Source: Moraxella porci DSM 25326
GTDB lineage: Bacteria; Pseudomonadota; Gammaproteobacteria; Pseudomonadales; Moraxellaceae
Length of the DNA stretch: 64,000 bases
Assembly: GCF_002014855.1 (NCBI RefSeq)
Contig: NZ_MUYV01000001.1
Coordinates: 248,001 to 312,000, forward strand
Direction: 5' to 3'
Part shown: positions 9,199-17,393 of the stretch, one piece after another
Layout of the letters: the number at the start of each line of letters is the position of its first letter
How positions within the stretch are numbered: the first letter of the stretch is position 1
Program-made: the position numbers and the translations under genes
Notes under the pieces: generated by a model
Databases searched by the model: none
What the model was told of the DNA's origin: nothing
What the model saw: only the letters and a program-made list of their open reading frames with translations

Positions 9199-10058
9199 GC
9201 CAGATCTCCTTGTTGCACCACTGCTTCAATCAGCTGATGGGCGATGGTGCCTGCAGCTGGGATGGCTGGCAGGGCATTGATGTCAAAAAAGTTCGCTGAT
9301 GCCAATTCATTAGGCTCAATCTTAATATCACCGTGTGCATGGGTGGCGATGAATCCAGCCATCAAATTGCTCGGATATGGCCATGACTGACTGCCAAAGT
9401 ACTTAAGATCAGTAATACTCACACCCACCTCTTCTAGTGCCTCGCGATGTGCTGCCATCTCCAGTGTCTCACCTGCCTCGACAAAACCTGCGATCAAGCC
9501 ATGCACGCCGCTTTTATGACGGTGATGACGCGCCAGCAGGATCTGAGGGTTACCAGTCTTGGGATGTCGGCGTGTGATGGCGATGATGATGCATGGCTGC
9601 ACTCGAGGATAAGCACGATGACGACAGGCTGGGCAGATCATGGCATGTTCACCGCCGCTGTGTAGCACAGTTCGCGTGCCGCAGCGACTACAAAAGCGAT
9701 GATCTTGATGCCAGCGGATGAGCATGATGGCTCGGCTCAAAAGACTGATGGTTGATGCAGTGCTAGTATTAATCAATTCACGAAAGCTTAACAGGCGCAG
9801 ATTTTTGGCATCTTTAGCATCATAGCCTTGACCATAAGGGAAAATTAGCTTTAAGCTGATAGCATCGGTGCTACTGATGGCGTGTGTGGCAGGCAGCGTA
9901 TGATCCTTGACTAACGCCACACAGTGACCATCGTGCGTCTCAGTAAAGCCAAGAGATACCGCCTGAGTTGGTGCTTCATCAAGCGTAATCACAAAAGGCA
10001 TCGAGTGATCATCGATTAAGACGCCATCATCACAGACCACCCAAATTTTAACGCTCAT
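9195..10058 (-). CDS. nudC: NAD+ diphosphatase / RNA decapping hydrolase NudC
   Basis: NudC hydrolyses NAD(H) to NMN(H) and AMP and removes NAD caps from RNA. A zinc ribbon (CSRCG, then CPAC), the Nudix box (GFVEAGET, REALEEVG) and the NudC-specific SQSWPYPS motif directly after it are all present. The frame opens with a TTG at 10079, but the ATG at 10058 has AGGTG seven bases upstream and overlaps the stop codon of the exonuclease fusion by four bases, so I place the start there (287 residues). Together with the RNase HI fusion this gives an operon with RNA/nucleotide-cleaning enzymes, followed by a redox protein. Confidence 0.92.
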   Translation of the reverse strand: MSVKIWVVCDDGVLIDDHSMPFVITLDEAPTQAVSLGFTETHDGHCVALVKDHTLPATHAISSTDAISLKLIFPYGQGYDAKDAKNLRLLSFRELINTSTASTISLLSRAIMLIRWHQDHRFCSRCGTRTVLHSGGEHAMICPACRHRAYPRVQPCIIIAITRRHPKTGNPQILLARHHRHKSGVHGLIAGFVEAGETLEMAAHREALEEVGVSITDLKYFGSQSWPYPSNLMAGFIATHAHGDIKIEPNELASANFFDINALPAIPAAGTIAHQLIEAVVQQGDLA

Positions 10059-12109
10059 GACAGCACCTGCGTGCGCCAAAGAGCATCGGCATCGGCATCA
10101 GACACCGATGGCTGAATCAAGCTTGCGTATTGTGACAGATTCAAAAACTGGCCACCTTGAGCATTGGTGTCGTTGTTTGAGCCATCATGATCATCAATGG
10201 CCATGGCGATCTGGCCACCAGTCATCGCCAAATAGACTTCAGCTAGGATCTCTGAGTCTAATAAAGCGCCGTGAAAGGTACGATCTTTTTTGCCGACACC
10301 CAGTCGCTTCACCAAAGCATCCAAGGTGTTTTTTTGGCCAGGGTACAGCTGTTTGGCGATGGCCAATGAGTCGGTCACTTGTACGCGCTCACTAAAATCT
10401 GGCAAGCCAGCACGATCAAATTCCATGTTTAAGAAATTCATATCGAAATTGGCATTATGGGCGATGATCTCGCTGTCAGCCATGAATTCATAAATCAGCT
10501 GCGCCACCTCGGCAAATTTTGGCTTATCTGATACAAAGGCATTGCTGATCCCGTGTACGCGAATGACCTCATCATCCATTGTTTTTTCTGGATTTAGATA
10601 GACATGCAGGATATTGCCAGTGAATTTACGACCCACCAGCTCTACTATCCCCACCTCCACGATGCGATCACCGCCTTGGGCATCAAATCCTGTGGTCTCA
10701 GTATCCATAATCAGCTGTCGCTCGGTGGCACCGCGATTGATGGGCTGTGGCAAAATCGGCCAAAAATCTGGATTGACGCGACTGGTATCGCCGTCATAGT
10801 CAGGATTTTGTTGGCTGTTATACTCACCGATTTTTGGGGCGGTGGTGCGCGTGGGTTCGGCTCTTAAGTGGTCTTGGGCTGCACTGATCTGATCATTGGT
10901 GTGGTCTGTGCCAATCTGCACATCAAAAGCAGCCTCTGTCAAATCCATCTGGCCACCAGTCATCGCCAAATACACTTCAGTTAAGATCTCAGAGTCCAAC
11001 AAAGCGCCATGAAAAGTACGGTCTTTTTGACCGACGCCCAATCGCCTTACCAAGGCATCCAATGAGTTTCTTTGGTCGGGATACAGCTGTTTGGCGATGG
11101 CCAATGTGTCTGTCACGCGCACGCGGTCACTAAAATCCGTCAAGCCGACGCGGTCAAATTCGGCCTGCAAAAAACGCATGTCAAAAGCAGCATTGTGAGC
11201 GATAATTTCACTGTCTATCAAAAAATCATAAACAAACTGCGCCACATCGGCGAACACAGGCTGACTCTGTACAAACTCATTGCTGATGCCATGAATGCGC
11301 ATCACCTCATCTTCCATGATTTTTTGGGGATTGAGATAGACATGTAAAATATTACCAGTCAATCGGCGGTCGATCATCTCGATCGCACCGATCTCAACGA
11401 TACGCTCTCCTTTATACGGATCAATGCCTGTGGTTTCGGTATCTAAGATGATTTGGCGTTTGGGGGTGCCGCGATTGACAGGCTTTGGCAGGATCGGCCA
11501 AAAATCTGGATTGACGCGGCTGGTATCGCCATCATAGTCAGGATTTTGTTGGTTGTTATATTGCATTATTTTTGGCTCAGCAGGTACGAGCGTTGGCGGC
11601 TGATCATTGGGCATTGGCGCATCTGATGGCGCTTGTGCTGATGCAGCAATCCATTCATCCCCCTGATCATCCACGCCCAGATTGGCAAGCTTATCCGCCA
11701 TCTCATTACCTGCGTGTCCTGCATGACCCTTCACCCATTGCCAGTCGATTTGGCGGTTTTGGGTGAGTGCATCGAGCTGCTGCCACAGCTCAAGATTTAG
11801 CACAGGTTTGCCGTCAGATTTTTTCCAGCCACGATTTTTCCAGCCAGTAATCCATTTGGTGATGCCATCTTTGACATAGCCTGAATCCGTCCAAATCTGT
11901 ATCGGCAGATGTGCAGGCGTGCTTTGTAGTGCAGTGATGGCTGCCATCAGCTCCATGCGGTTATTGGTGGTGTTCGGCTCACCGCCCCATAGGTTTCGCA
12001 CATCGCCCGTGTCATATTGTAGATGTACACCATAGCCACCAGGGGAGATGGCGGACTGTCCATTACCTTTACAAGCGCCATCAGTATATGCAATGATTGG
12101 ATAAGTCAT
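10055..12109 (-). CDS. RNase HI fused to two tandem DnaQ-type 3'-5' exonuclease domains
   Basis: This 684-residue protein combines three nucleases. Residues 1-147 are RNase HI with catalytic D10, E53, D75 and D139 and H129. After a Pro/Ala-rich linker come two DnaQ (Pol III epsilon) domains. Copy 1 (about 177-392) has D223, E225, D310, H367 and D372. Copy 2 (about 423-638) has D469, E471, D556, H613 and D618. Every catalytic residue is offset by exactly 246, so the copies align without gaps. By hand I count about 152 identities in 204 positions. In E. coli rnhA and dnaQ are separate divergent neighbours. Copy 2 ends in QIAMAI, close to the E. coli epsilon clamp motif; copy 1 ends in QMDLTE. 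It likely supplies RNA-primer removal and proofreading. Confidence 0.93.
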   Translation of the reverse strand: MTYPIIAYTDGACKGNGQSAISPGGYGVHLQYDTGDVRNLWGGEPNTTNNRMELMAAITALQSTPAHLPIQIWTDSGYVKDGITKWITGWKNRGWKKSDGKPVLNLELWQQLDALTQNRQIDWQWVKGHAGHAGNEMADKLANLGVDDQGDEWIAASAQAPSDAPMPNDQPPTLVPAEPKIMQYNNQQNPDYDGDTSRVNPDFWPILPKPVNRGTPKRQIILDTETTGIDPYKGERIVEIGAIEMIDRRLTGNILHVYLNPQKIMEDEVMRIHGISNEFVQSQPVFADVAQFVYDFLIDSEIIAHNAAFDMRFLQAEFDRVGLTDFSDRVRVTDTLAIAKQLYPDQRNSLDALVRRLGVGQKDRTFHGALLDSEILTEVYLAMTGGQMDLTEAAFDVQIGTDHTNDQISAAQDHLRAEPTRTTAPKIGEYNSQQNPDYDGDTSRVNPDFWPILPQPINRGATERQLIMDTETTGFDAQGGDRIVEVGIVELVGRKFTGNILHVYLNPEKTMDDEVIRVHGISNAFVSDKPKFAEVAQLIYEFMADSEIIAHNANFDMNFLNMEFDRAGLPDFSERVQVTDSLAIAKQLYPGQKNTLDALVKRLGVGKKDRTFHGALLDSEILAEVYLAMTGGQIAMAIDDHDGSNNDTNAQGGQFLNLSQYASLIQPSVSDADADALWRTQVLS
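10196..11581 (-). repeat. internal tandem duplication of the DnaQ domain (period 738 bp)
   Basis: The two repeat units lie at about 10934-11581 (copy 1) and 10196-10843 (copy 2), separated by an unrelated 30-codon linker. Both start with the same linker motif (YN-QQNPDYDGDTSRVNPDF) before the exonuclease core, so the duplication included the inter-domain linker. The period is 246 codons with no indels. Confidence 0.9.
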
Positions 12110-12282
12110 AATTGCTTTTTTTGATAAAAATTTGCTGTCTATTATAAAGCATTGTGCCAGTTTATGCGAATTTATACACCAAAATATCAGCGGGCAGTTT
12201 GTGTAAGATTGGTATGAGTCTGTGGATATTTGGATGGGTGAATGTGTTATAATGATTAATTTTCAGATCACAATACAGCACC

Positions 12283-12957
12283 ATGACCCAAGCCATGATT
12301 TCAAGTCATCAGTTTACCAGATTATTTCATCCAAACCATCTGCACGCACCAAAGACGGTGTCATCACAAGATGCAGATAAAATCCGTGCATGGCAATCAT
12401 CCGCCACGCCTTTATATCTAGAAATCGGCGCGGGCAAGGGCAGGCACGCCATGTTATTTGCAAGCAATCATCCTGATAAGCAATTGATCGCTGTTGAGCG
12501 TACCAGCGAAAAGTTCACGGCATTTGACAAATTAAGCCTATCCAGTTCATTAGATAATCTTATCAATATCCATGCTGATGCGATTGCGTTTAGTGTGCAT
12601 TTTATTCAGCCTGGTTCGCTAGACGGTGTGTTTATCCTATATCCCAATCCCGAACCGCATAACAAAAATCAGCGGTGGCTAAATATGCCGTTTTTTGAGT
12701 TTTTATTATCTCGTATGAAAGCGGGTGCAACGATTACTTTAGCCAGTAATATCAGTGATTATATCGATGAAGCGGTCGAATTGCTGGATGCTGTATGGCA
12801 GTTGCCGTATGTTAAACAGACCATCGATAAATCATCGGCTCGTACGCATTTTGAGATTAAATATCTGGCGCGAGATGAGCTATGCCAAGAGATTATTATC
12901 ACAAAGCCCAATGGCTATATCACTCGCTTTGATGATGTGCCTGCGGTGTCATTATAA
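12283..12957 (+). CDS. TrmB-like SAM-dependent methyltransferase
   Basis: The 224-residue protein has the TrmB layout: SAM motif LEIGAGKGRHA at 46-56, an acidic VERTSEKF strand end near 72, and a YPNPEPHNKNQRWL segment at 120-133, where true tRNA (guanine-N7) methyltransferase TrmB carries DPWPKKRHHKRR. The spacing is the same but the basic RNA-binding residues are replaced. It is therefore probably a TrmB paralogue with another substrate rather than the housekeeping m7G46 enzyme. It diverges from the rnhA-dnaQ operon across 173 bases and is followed 41 bases later by a flavoprotein gene, probably in one transcript. Confidence 0.72.
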   Translation: MTQAMISSHQFTRLFHPNHLHAPKTVSSQDADKIRAWQSSATPLYLEIGAGKGRHAMLFASNHPDKQLIAVERTSEKFTAFDKLSLSSSLDNLINIHADAIAFSVHFIQPGSLDGVFILYPNPEPHNKNQRWLNMPFFEFLLSRMKAGATITLASNISDYIDEAVELLDAVWQLPYVKQTIDKSSARTHFEIKYLARDELCQEIIITKPNGYITRFDDVPAVSL

Positions 12958-12998
12958 GTAGCTTTATAAATTAGTAATATTAAACAACTGGAAGTATC

Positions 12999-14222
12999 AT
13001 GACCAAGTCAAGTGTGGCGATTATCGGTGCAGGGGCGGCAGGGCTGATGGCGGCAGAAGTGCTGTCGGCTTATGATATCGACATCCATGTATTTGACCAA
13101 AAACCCACCGCTGCACGCAAGATTTTGATGGCGGGCAAAACAGGGCTGAATATCTCACACAATGAGCCGATGGTGGATTTTGTGACACGATACACGCCAT
13201 CGGATTGGCTGATGCCTTATGTGCAGGCATTTGGTGCTGATGATATCCGAGCATGGATGACATCACTTGGTATTGATAGCTATGTCGGCTCGACAGGGCG
13301 GATATTTCCTGTTGAGATGAAAGCATCCAAGCTTGTGCGCGCATGGCTAAATCGGCTGCATGATCATCAAGTAAAATTTCACTATTGCCATCGCTGTATT
13401 ACGATGGATAATCGAGTGCTTGGCTTTGAGGTATTGGATAATAAAGGCAATATCATCGATAAGTTTAGCCAAGCGTTTGATGCGGTGATATTGGCGTGTG
13501 GTGGTGGCTCTTATGCATATCTGGGCAGTGATGGTGCTTGGCAAAGATGGCTGGAAGCTGATGAGCTAACACCGCTTTATGCCAGTAATGTCGGGGTGCT
13601 GCGTGCTTGGTCGCCATTTATGACACCACTGTATGGTCAAGCCATCAAGCGTGTGCGTGCATGGGTGGGTGATGATATCGGCCATCAAGGCGATATCGTG
13701 ATCAGTCATTATGGGCTAGAAAGTGGGCTGATTTATAAGCTAAACCTTGCCATGCGGCAAGCGATGGATGAGCATCAAACATTCACTCTATACTTGGATT
13801 TATTACCTGATAAATCAGCAGATTTTATTTATAAAAACTTAACCAAAAATAAGAAACAATCGCTCAATACCCTACTCAAGAAACTTGGACTCGACGCTGT
13901 CAAAATTGCGTTATTAAGAGAATGCACCAATAAAACCGACTGGTCTGACTTATCAATCATGGCAAAGCATATCAAGGCGCTTGCGATTGAGTGCACGGGA
14001 TTTCGCCCGATGGATGAAGCCATCAGTACGGGTGGTGGTATTAAGCGTATGGCGGTAGATGAGGACCTGCAGCTGCGTGCTCATGCAGGCGTGTTTTGCT
14101 GTGGCGAGATGCTGGATTGGGATACACCAACAGGGGGTTATTTATTAACGGCGTGTTTTGCCACAGGTCGAGCGGCTGCGATGGGTGTTGTAAAACATCT
14201 AGATGCATTACAAAATAACTAA
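12999..14222 (+). CDS. TIGR03862 / HI0933-like flavoprotein
   Basis: The 407-residue protein begins with a Rossmann FAD site (IIGAGAAGLMAAE, residues 8-20) and carries the family motif RKILMAGKTGLNISH near 40-54. Near the C-terminus are GGGIKRM and the flavin-contacting CCGEMLDWDTPTGGYLL stretch. These define the HI0933/BaiN superfamily of NAD(P)/FAD-dependent oxidoreductases, TIGR03862 branch. The true reaction is unknown for most members. Proximity to the TrmB-like gene suggests co-transcription but not a shared pathway. A bidirectional terminator follows. Confidence 0.85.
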   Translation: MTKSSVAIIGAGAAGLMAAEVLSAYDIDIHVFDQKPTAARKILMAGKTGLNISHNEPMVDFVTRYTPSDWLMPYVQAFGADDIRAWMTSLGIDSYVGSTGRIFPVEMKASKLVRAWLNRLHDHQVKFHYCHRCITMDNRVLGFEVLDNKGNIIDKFSQAFDAVILACGGGSYAYLGSDGAWQRWLEADELTPLYASNVGVLRAWSPFMTPLYGQAIKRVRAWVGDDIGHQGDIVISHYGLESGLIYKLNLAMRQAMDEHQTFTLYLDLLPDKSADFIYKNLTKNKKQSLNTLLKKLGLDAVKIALLRECTNKTDWSDLSIMAKHIKALAIECTGFRPMDEAISTGGGIKRMAVDEDLQLRAHAGVFCCGEMLDWDTPTGGYLLTACFATGRAAAMGVVKHLDALQNN

Positions 14223-14233
14223 GACTCACACAA

Positions 14234-14261
14234 AAAATGGCTGAACGATATCAGCCATTTT
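14234..14261. terminator. terminator between the flavoprotein gene and the ubiB-like gene
   Basis: A perfect 11-bp stem, AAAATGGCTGA with TCAGCCATTTT, has loop ACGATA. A run of A on one side and T on the other lets it serve both converging genes. Confidence 0.82.
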
Positions 14262-14266
14262 GCAAC

Positions 14267-15631
14267 TTAGACAAACTTCCCAACCAAGCCTTCACTATCG
14301 GTGCGTGCATCGAGCGCCACGAGCAGTGCATAGGCACCGATAAATTTACGGCTGATAAACATCATCTCTTTTGGTGGCAGACTAAATTCCAATGACTGCA
14401 TTCCTTCTTTGGCTTTGTTCATCACTCGGGCGTACAAATCACTGCCAGCCCAAATGTAGCGATCATGACTATCTAGGTGTGGATGCTGACCGCCAGCGGA
14501 TTGATTCAGTGCTGCTGCCTTGGCGAATGGCTCACACGCCATCAAAAAGACTGTTGCCATGTCAGATTTTGGCTTACCGCTAAGTCTGTCAAAAAAATCA
14601 TAGCCAGTCATCGCATCCATCATCAGTGCTTGATCATGGTGATAGCCTGCTGTCAAAAGCCCACGAGCAATACTAAGTAGATGCTGATCAAACTGCTTAA
14701 TCGCACCAAAATCCAATAAGATAAGCTTATCAATGCCATCTTCAAATCGCACCAAATAATTCCCAAAATTCGGGTCGGTCTGCATCTCACCCCACTCGAA
14801 TAACTCACGGATGACCACTTCGATGGCGGCTTGACCTAAGGCATTTTTGCGATCTTGGGGCAGTTGTTTTAGCGTATCATCATTGAGCGATACGCCATGC
14901 TCAAAACTCATGCAGATCAAGCGTGGCGTACTGTAATTGTCATAAATTGTCGGCACGACATAGCGTGGATCATCCGCAAGATAGCCTGCAAATCGCTTGG
15001 TGGTGTTCGCTTCTAGGGTATAATCTACTTCACGATGCAACAGCTCGCCAATCTCTTCAAACCATGCGTCGAGTGCTTTAGTCTGTGGCACGGCATTGGT
15101 AATTTTTAATAGATGCTTAAAGATGGATAAGTCAGCATCAATGGATGATGCAACCCCAGGGTATTGCACTTTTAGCACGACTTCACGGCCAGAATATTTG
15201 TGCACGGCTTTATGCACTTGGGCAAGACTCGCTGTGCCAATCGGTGTGCGATCGATTTCAAAATCCGTCACACGCTCACCAAGCTCGGCTTTTAGTGCAT
15301 CGTAGATGATATGCCAAGATAGCGGCGTGGTGTTGGCATCAAGTGTGTGTAGTGCATCAAGCACCTGCGGCGGCAAAAAATGTTCGCCATATAATGCAAG
15401 CATCTGACCCACCTTGACCACTGAGCCTTTGAGTTTGCCAAGCTCGCTCACCAAATAATCCGCCTGTTCTTGGAGTAGGGCGTGTTTGGCATTGGCTCGC
15501 TGTTCTTGACTCATAAACAGGCTGCCGACACTGGATTTTGCCCAATTCTTACCGATATTGAGCGAAGTTTTGGCGATGGATAGGCGACGAGATAGAGGTG
15601 TGGTTTTTAGCTTATCGATTGGCTGAGTCAT
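14267..15631 (-). CDS. ABC1/UbiB (AarF) family atypical kinase
   Basis: The 454-residue protein has the UbiB/COQ8 hallmarks: the KxGQ motif (KVGQ at 73-76), the Ala-rich loop replacement GTASLAQVHKA, an ATP-binding lysine in VVLKVQYPG and the LLDFGAI metal-binding motif. Members act as ATPases needed for ubiquinone biosynthesis or quinone/lipid homeostasis. Unlike UbiB itself I see no clear C-terminal pair of membrane helices, and no ubiE or ubiJ is next to it, so this is probably a paralogue rather than UbiB. It stands alone between two terminators. Confidence 0.85.
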   Translation of the reverse strand: MTQPIDKLKTTPLSRRLSIAKTSLNIGKNWAKSSVGSLFMSQEQRANAKHALLQEQADYLVSELGKLKGSVVKVGQMLALYGEHFLPPQVLDALHTLDANTTPLSWHIIYDALKAELGERVTDFEIDRTPIGTASLAQVHKAVHKYSGREVVLKVQYPGVASSIDADLSIFKHLLKITNAVPQTKALDAWFEEIGELLHREVDYTLEANTTKRFAGYLADDPRYVVPTIYDNYSTPRLICMSFEHGVSLNDDTLKQLPQDRKNALGQAAIEVVIRELFEWGEMQTDPNFGNYLVRFEDGIDKLILLDFGAIKQFDQHLLSIARGLLTAGYHHDQALMMDAMTGYDFFDRLSGKPKSDMATVFLMACEPFAKAAALNQSAGGQHPHLDSHDRYIWAGSDLYARVMNKAKEGMQSLEFSLPPKEMMFISRKFIGAYALLVALDARTDSEGLVGKFV

Positions 15632-15725
15632 GCGATGATTTAATTGATAATAAAAATGATGGCTTATTATAGCAAAAATTCACCTTTGTCGCTATGATTG
15701 GCTAAGATTGTGATTTTTGGACTAT

Positions 15726-15758
15726 AAAAAGGGATAAAGCCAATCACTTTATCCCTTT
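15726..15758 (-). terminator. terminator of purD
   Basis: On the minus strand a 12-bp stem (AAAGGGATAAAG with CTTTATCCCTTT) is followed by T residues. It begins about 14 bases after the purD stop codon. Confidence 0.85.
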
Positions 15759-15771
15759 GATATGGTTTGAA

Positions 15772-17049
15772 TCAGAACCCTTTATCAACCGCACGCCAGC
15801 CGATATCACGGCGGTATTGCATACCATCAAAGTTGATGCCATCAATGGCCTGTAGCGCTTTGGCTTGTGCATCTTTGATGGTGTCAGCCAGTGCCGTCAC
15901 GCACAGTACACGACCACCGTCGGTCACGATATCATCGCCTTGTTGTTTGGTGCCAGCATGGAAGACTTTTAGGGTATTTGTGCCATTGTCAAGCCCTGTG
16001 ATGACATCGCCTTTTGAGCTGCTCTCAGGGTAGCCACGGCTTGCCAAAACGACACCTAGTGCCACTTGTTTTGACCAATTGGCAGTCGCAGGCAAATTGC
16101 CTTTTAGACCTGCTTCAATCAGCTCAACCAATGAGCTTTCTAGACGCATCATGATTGGTTGTGTCTCAGGATCGCCAAATCGGCAGTTGAACTCAATCAC
16201 ATAAGGGTCATTTTGATCATTGATCATCAAACCTGCGTACAAAAATCCAGTATAAGGCGTGCCGTTCGCTTTCATCGCATCGACCACAGGGCGGATGACT
16301 CGCTCGATGACCTTATGATGCACTTCATCAGTCACCACAGGGGCAGGGCTATAGGCACCCATACCGCCAGTATTGGCACCTGTATCGCCTTCAAAGATGC
16401 GCTTGTGGTCTTGGCTCGTTGCCATCGGCAAGATGTTATCACCATCAATCATACAGATGAATGAGGCTTCTTCACCTGCCAAAAACTGCTCAATCACCAC
16501 ACGGCTGCCTGCATCGCCAAATTTATTACCCGACAGCATATCGTCGATGGCATCATAAGCTTCTTGCTCGCTCATGGCGACGATGACGCCTTTACCTGCG
16601 GCTAGGCCATCGGCTTTGATGACAATTGGCGCACCATTTTTTGCAACAAAGGCTTTAGCAGGCTTAATCTCGGTGAAAACTTCATAAAAAGCGGTTGGGA
16701 TGCCATGTTTTTGCATAAAGTCTTTGGCAAAGGCTTTTGAACCTTCAAGCTGTGCACAGTATTTGGTCGGGCCCCAGACACCGATATTTGCCGCACGCAA
16801 ATCATCTACAACACCTGCGACCAATGGTGCTTCAGGACCAACCACCACAAATGCGATGTCATTAGCTTGGCAAAATTCAACCACCGCCGCATGATTGGCA
16901 ACATCCAAATCGACATTGACAAGCTTATCTTCGGTGTTGGTACCTGCATTGCCACGAGCGACATAGACTGTCTTAACGCGTGTATCTTTGGCACAAGCCC
17001 AAGCCAAAGCGTGCTCACGACCGCCTGTACCTAGTACTAAAATATTCAT
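15772..17049 (-). CDS. purD: phosphoribosylamine-glycine ligase (GAR synthetase)
   Basis: PurD joins glycine to phosphoribosylamine using ATP in the second step of purine synthesis. The 425-residue length is typical. Visible motifs are the N-terminal GTGGREHALAWA, GPEAPLVAGVVD, the ATP-grasp P-loop KADGLAAGKGV, and near the C-terminus the NCRFGDPE motif with metal and ATP ligands. It is followed by its own terminator. purH, the usual partner, is not present here. The identification is secure. Confidence 0.97.
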   Translation of the reverse strand: MNILVLGTGGREHALAWACAKDTRVKTVYVARGNAGTNTEDKLVNVDLDVANHAAVVEFCQANDIAFVVVGPEAPLVAGVVDDLRAANIGVWGPTKYCAQLEGSKAFAKDFMQKHGIPTAFYEVFTEIKPAKAFVAKNGAPIVIKADGLAAGKGVIVAMSEQEAYDAIDDMLSGNKFGDAGSRVVIEQFLAGEEASFICMIDGDNILPMATSQDHKRIFEGDTGANTGGMGAYSPAPVVTDEVHHKVIERVIRPVVDAMKANGTPYTGFLYAGLMINDQNDPYVIEFNCRFGDPETQPIMMRLESSLVELIEAGLKGNLPATANWSKQVALGVVLASRGYPESSSKGDVITGLDNGTNTLKVFHAGTKQQGDDIVTDGGRVLCVTALADTIKDAQAKALQAIDGINFDGMQYRRDIGWRAVDKGF

Positions 17050-17393
17050 GATAATCCTTAGAACAAAGAAACTAAATCAATGGTGTTATTTTAACAAAAT
17101 TTTTGGAATTTGGCGAAAAATAAATGGGTTTTTTAAGAGTTGTGGTAGATAAGGCTGGGATCTTACATCATTTCTCAATCACTTAAGCGAATTAAATGGT
17201 GTGCCATTGTTGATTTAAACTGGCATTTATTAAAAAACACATCATTGTTGATTTAACAGCCTTTGCCACAGCTTTAATGAGTTTGTATTTGAAATATTTT
17301 ACCCAATTTAGTACGGTTTTTTTGGTTTATCATGAGTGTTAATTTTGATAAAACCATCTTAATACCATCGCTGCAAATGATGCATTAGTCAAT
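17050..17393. other. 344-base intergenic region with no recognised gene
   Basis: This AT-rich stretch lies between the purD start and the stop codon of the fused ABC ATPase gene. I see no open frame of note, no tRNA fold and no T-run terminator. A 14-bp direct repeat (CATTGTTGATTTAA) occurs at 17205-17218 and 17243-17256, 38 bp apart. It may hold the purD promoter. Confidence 0.5.
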
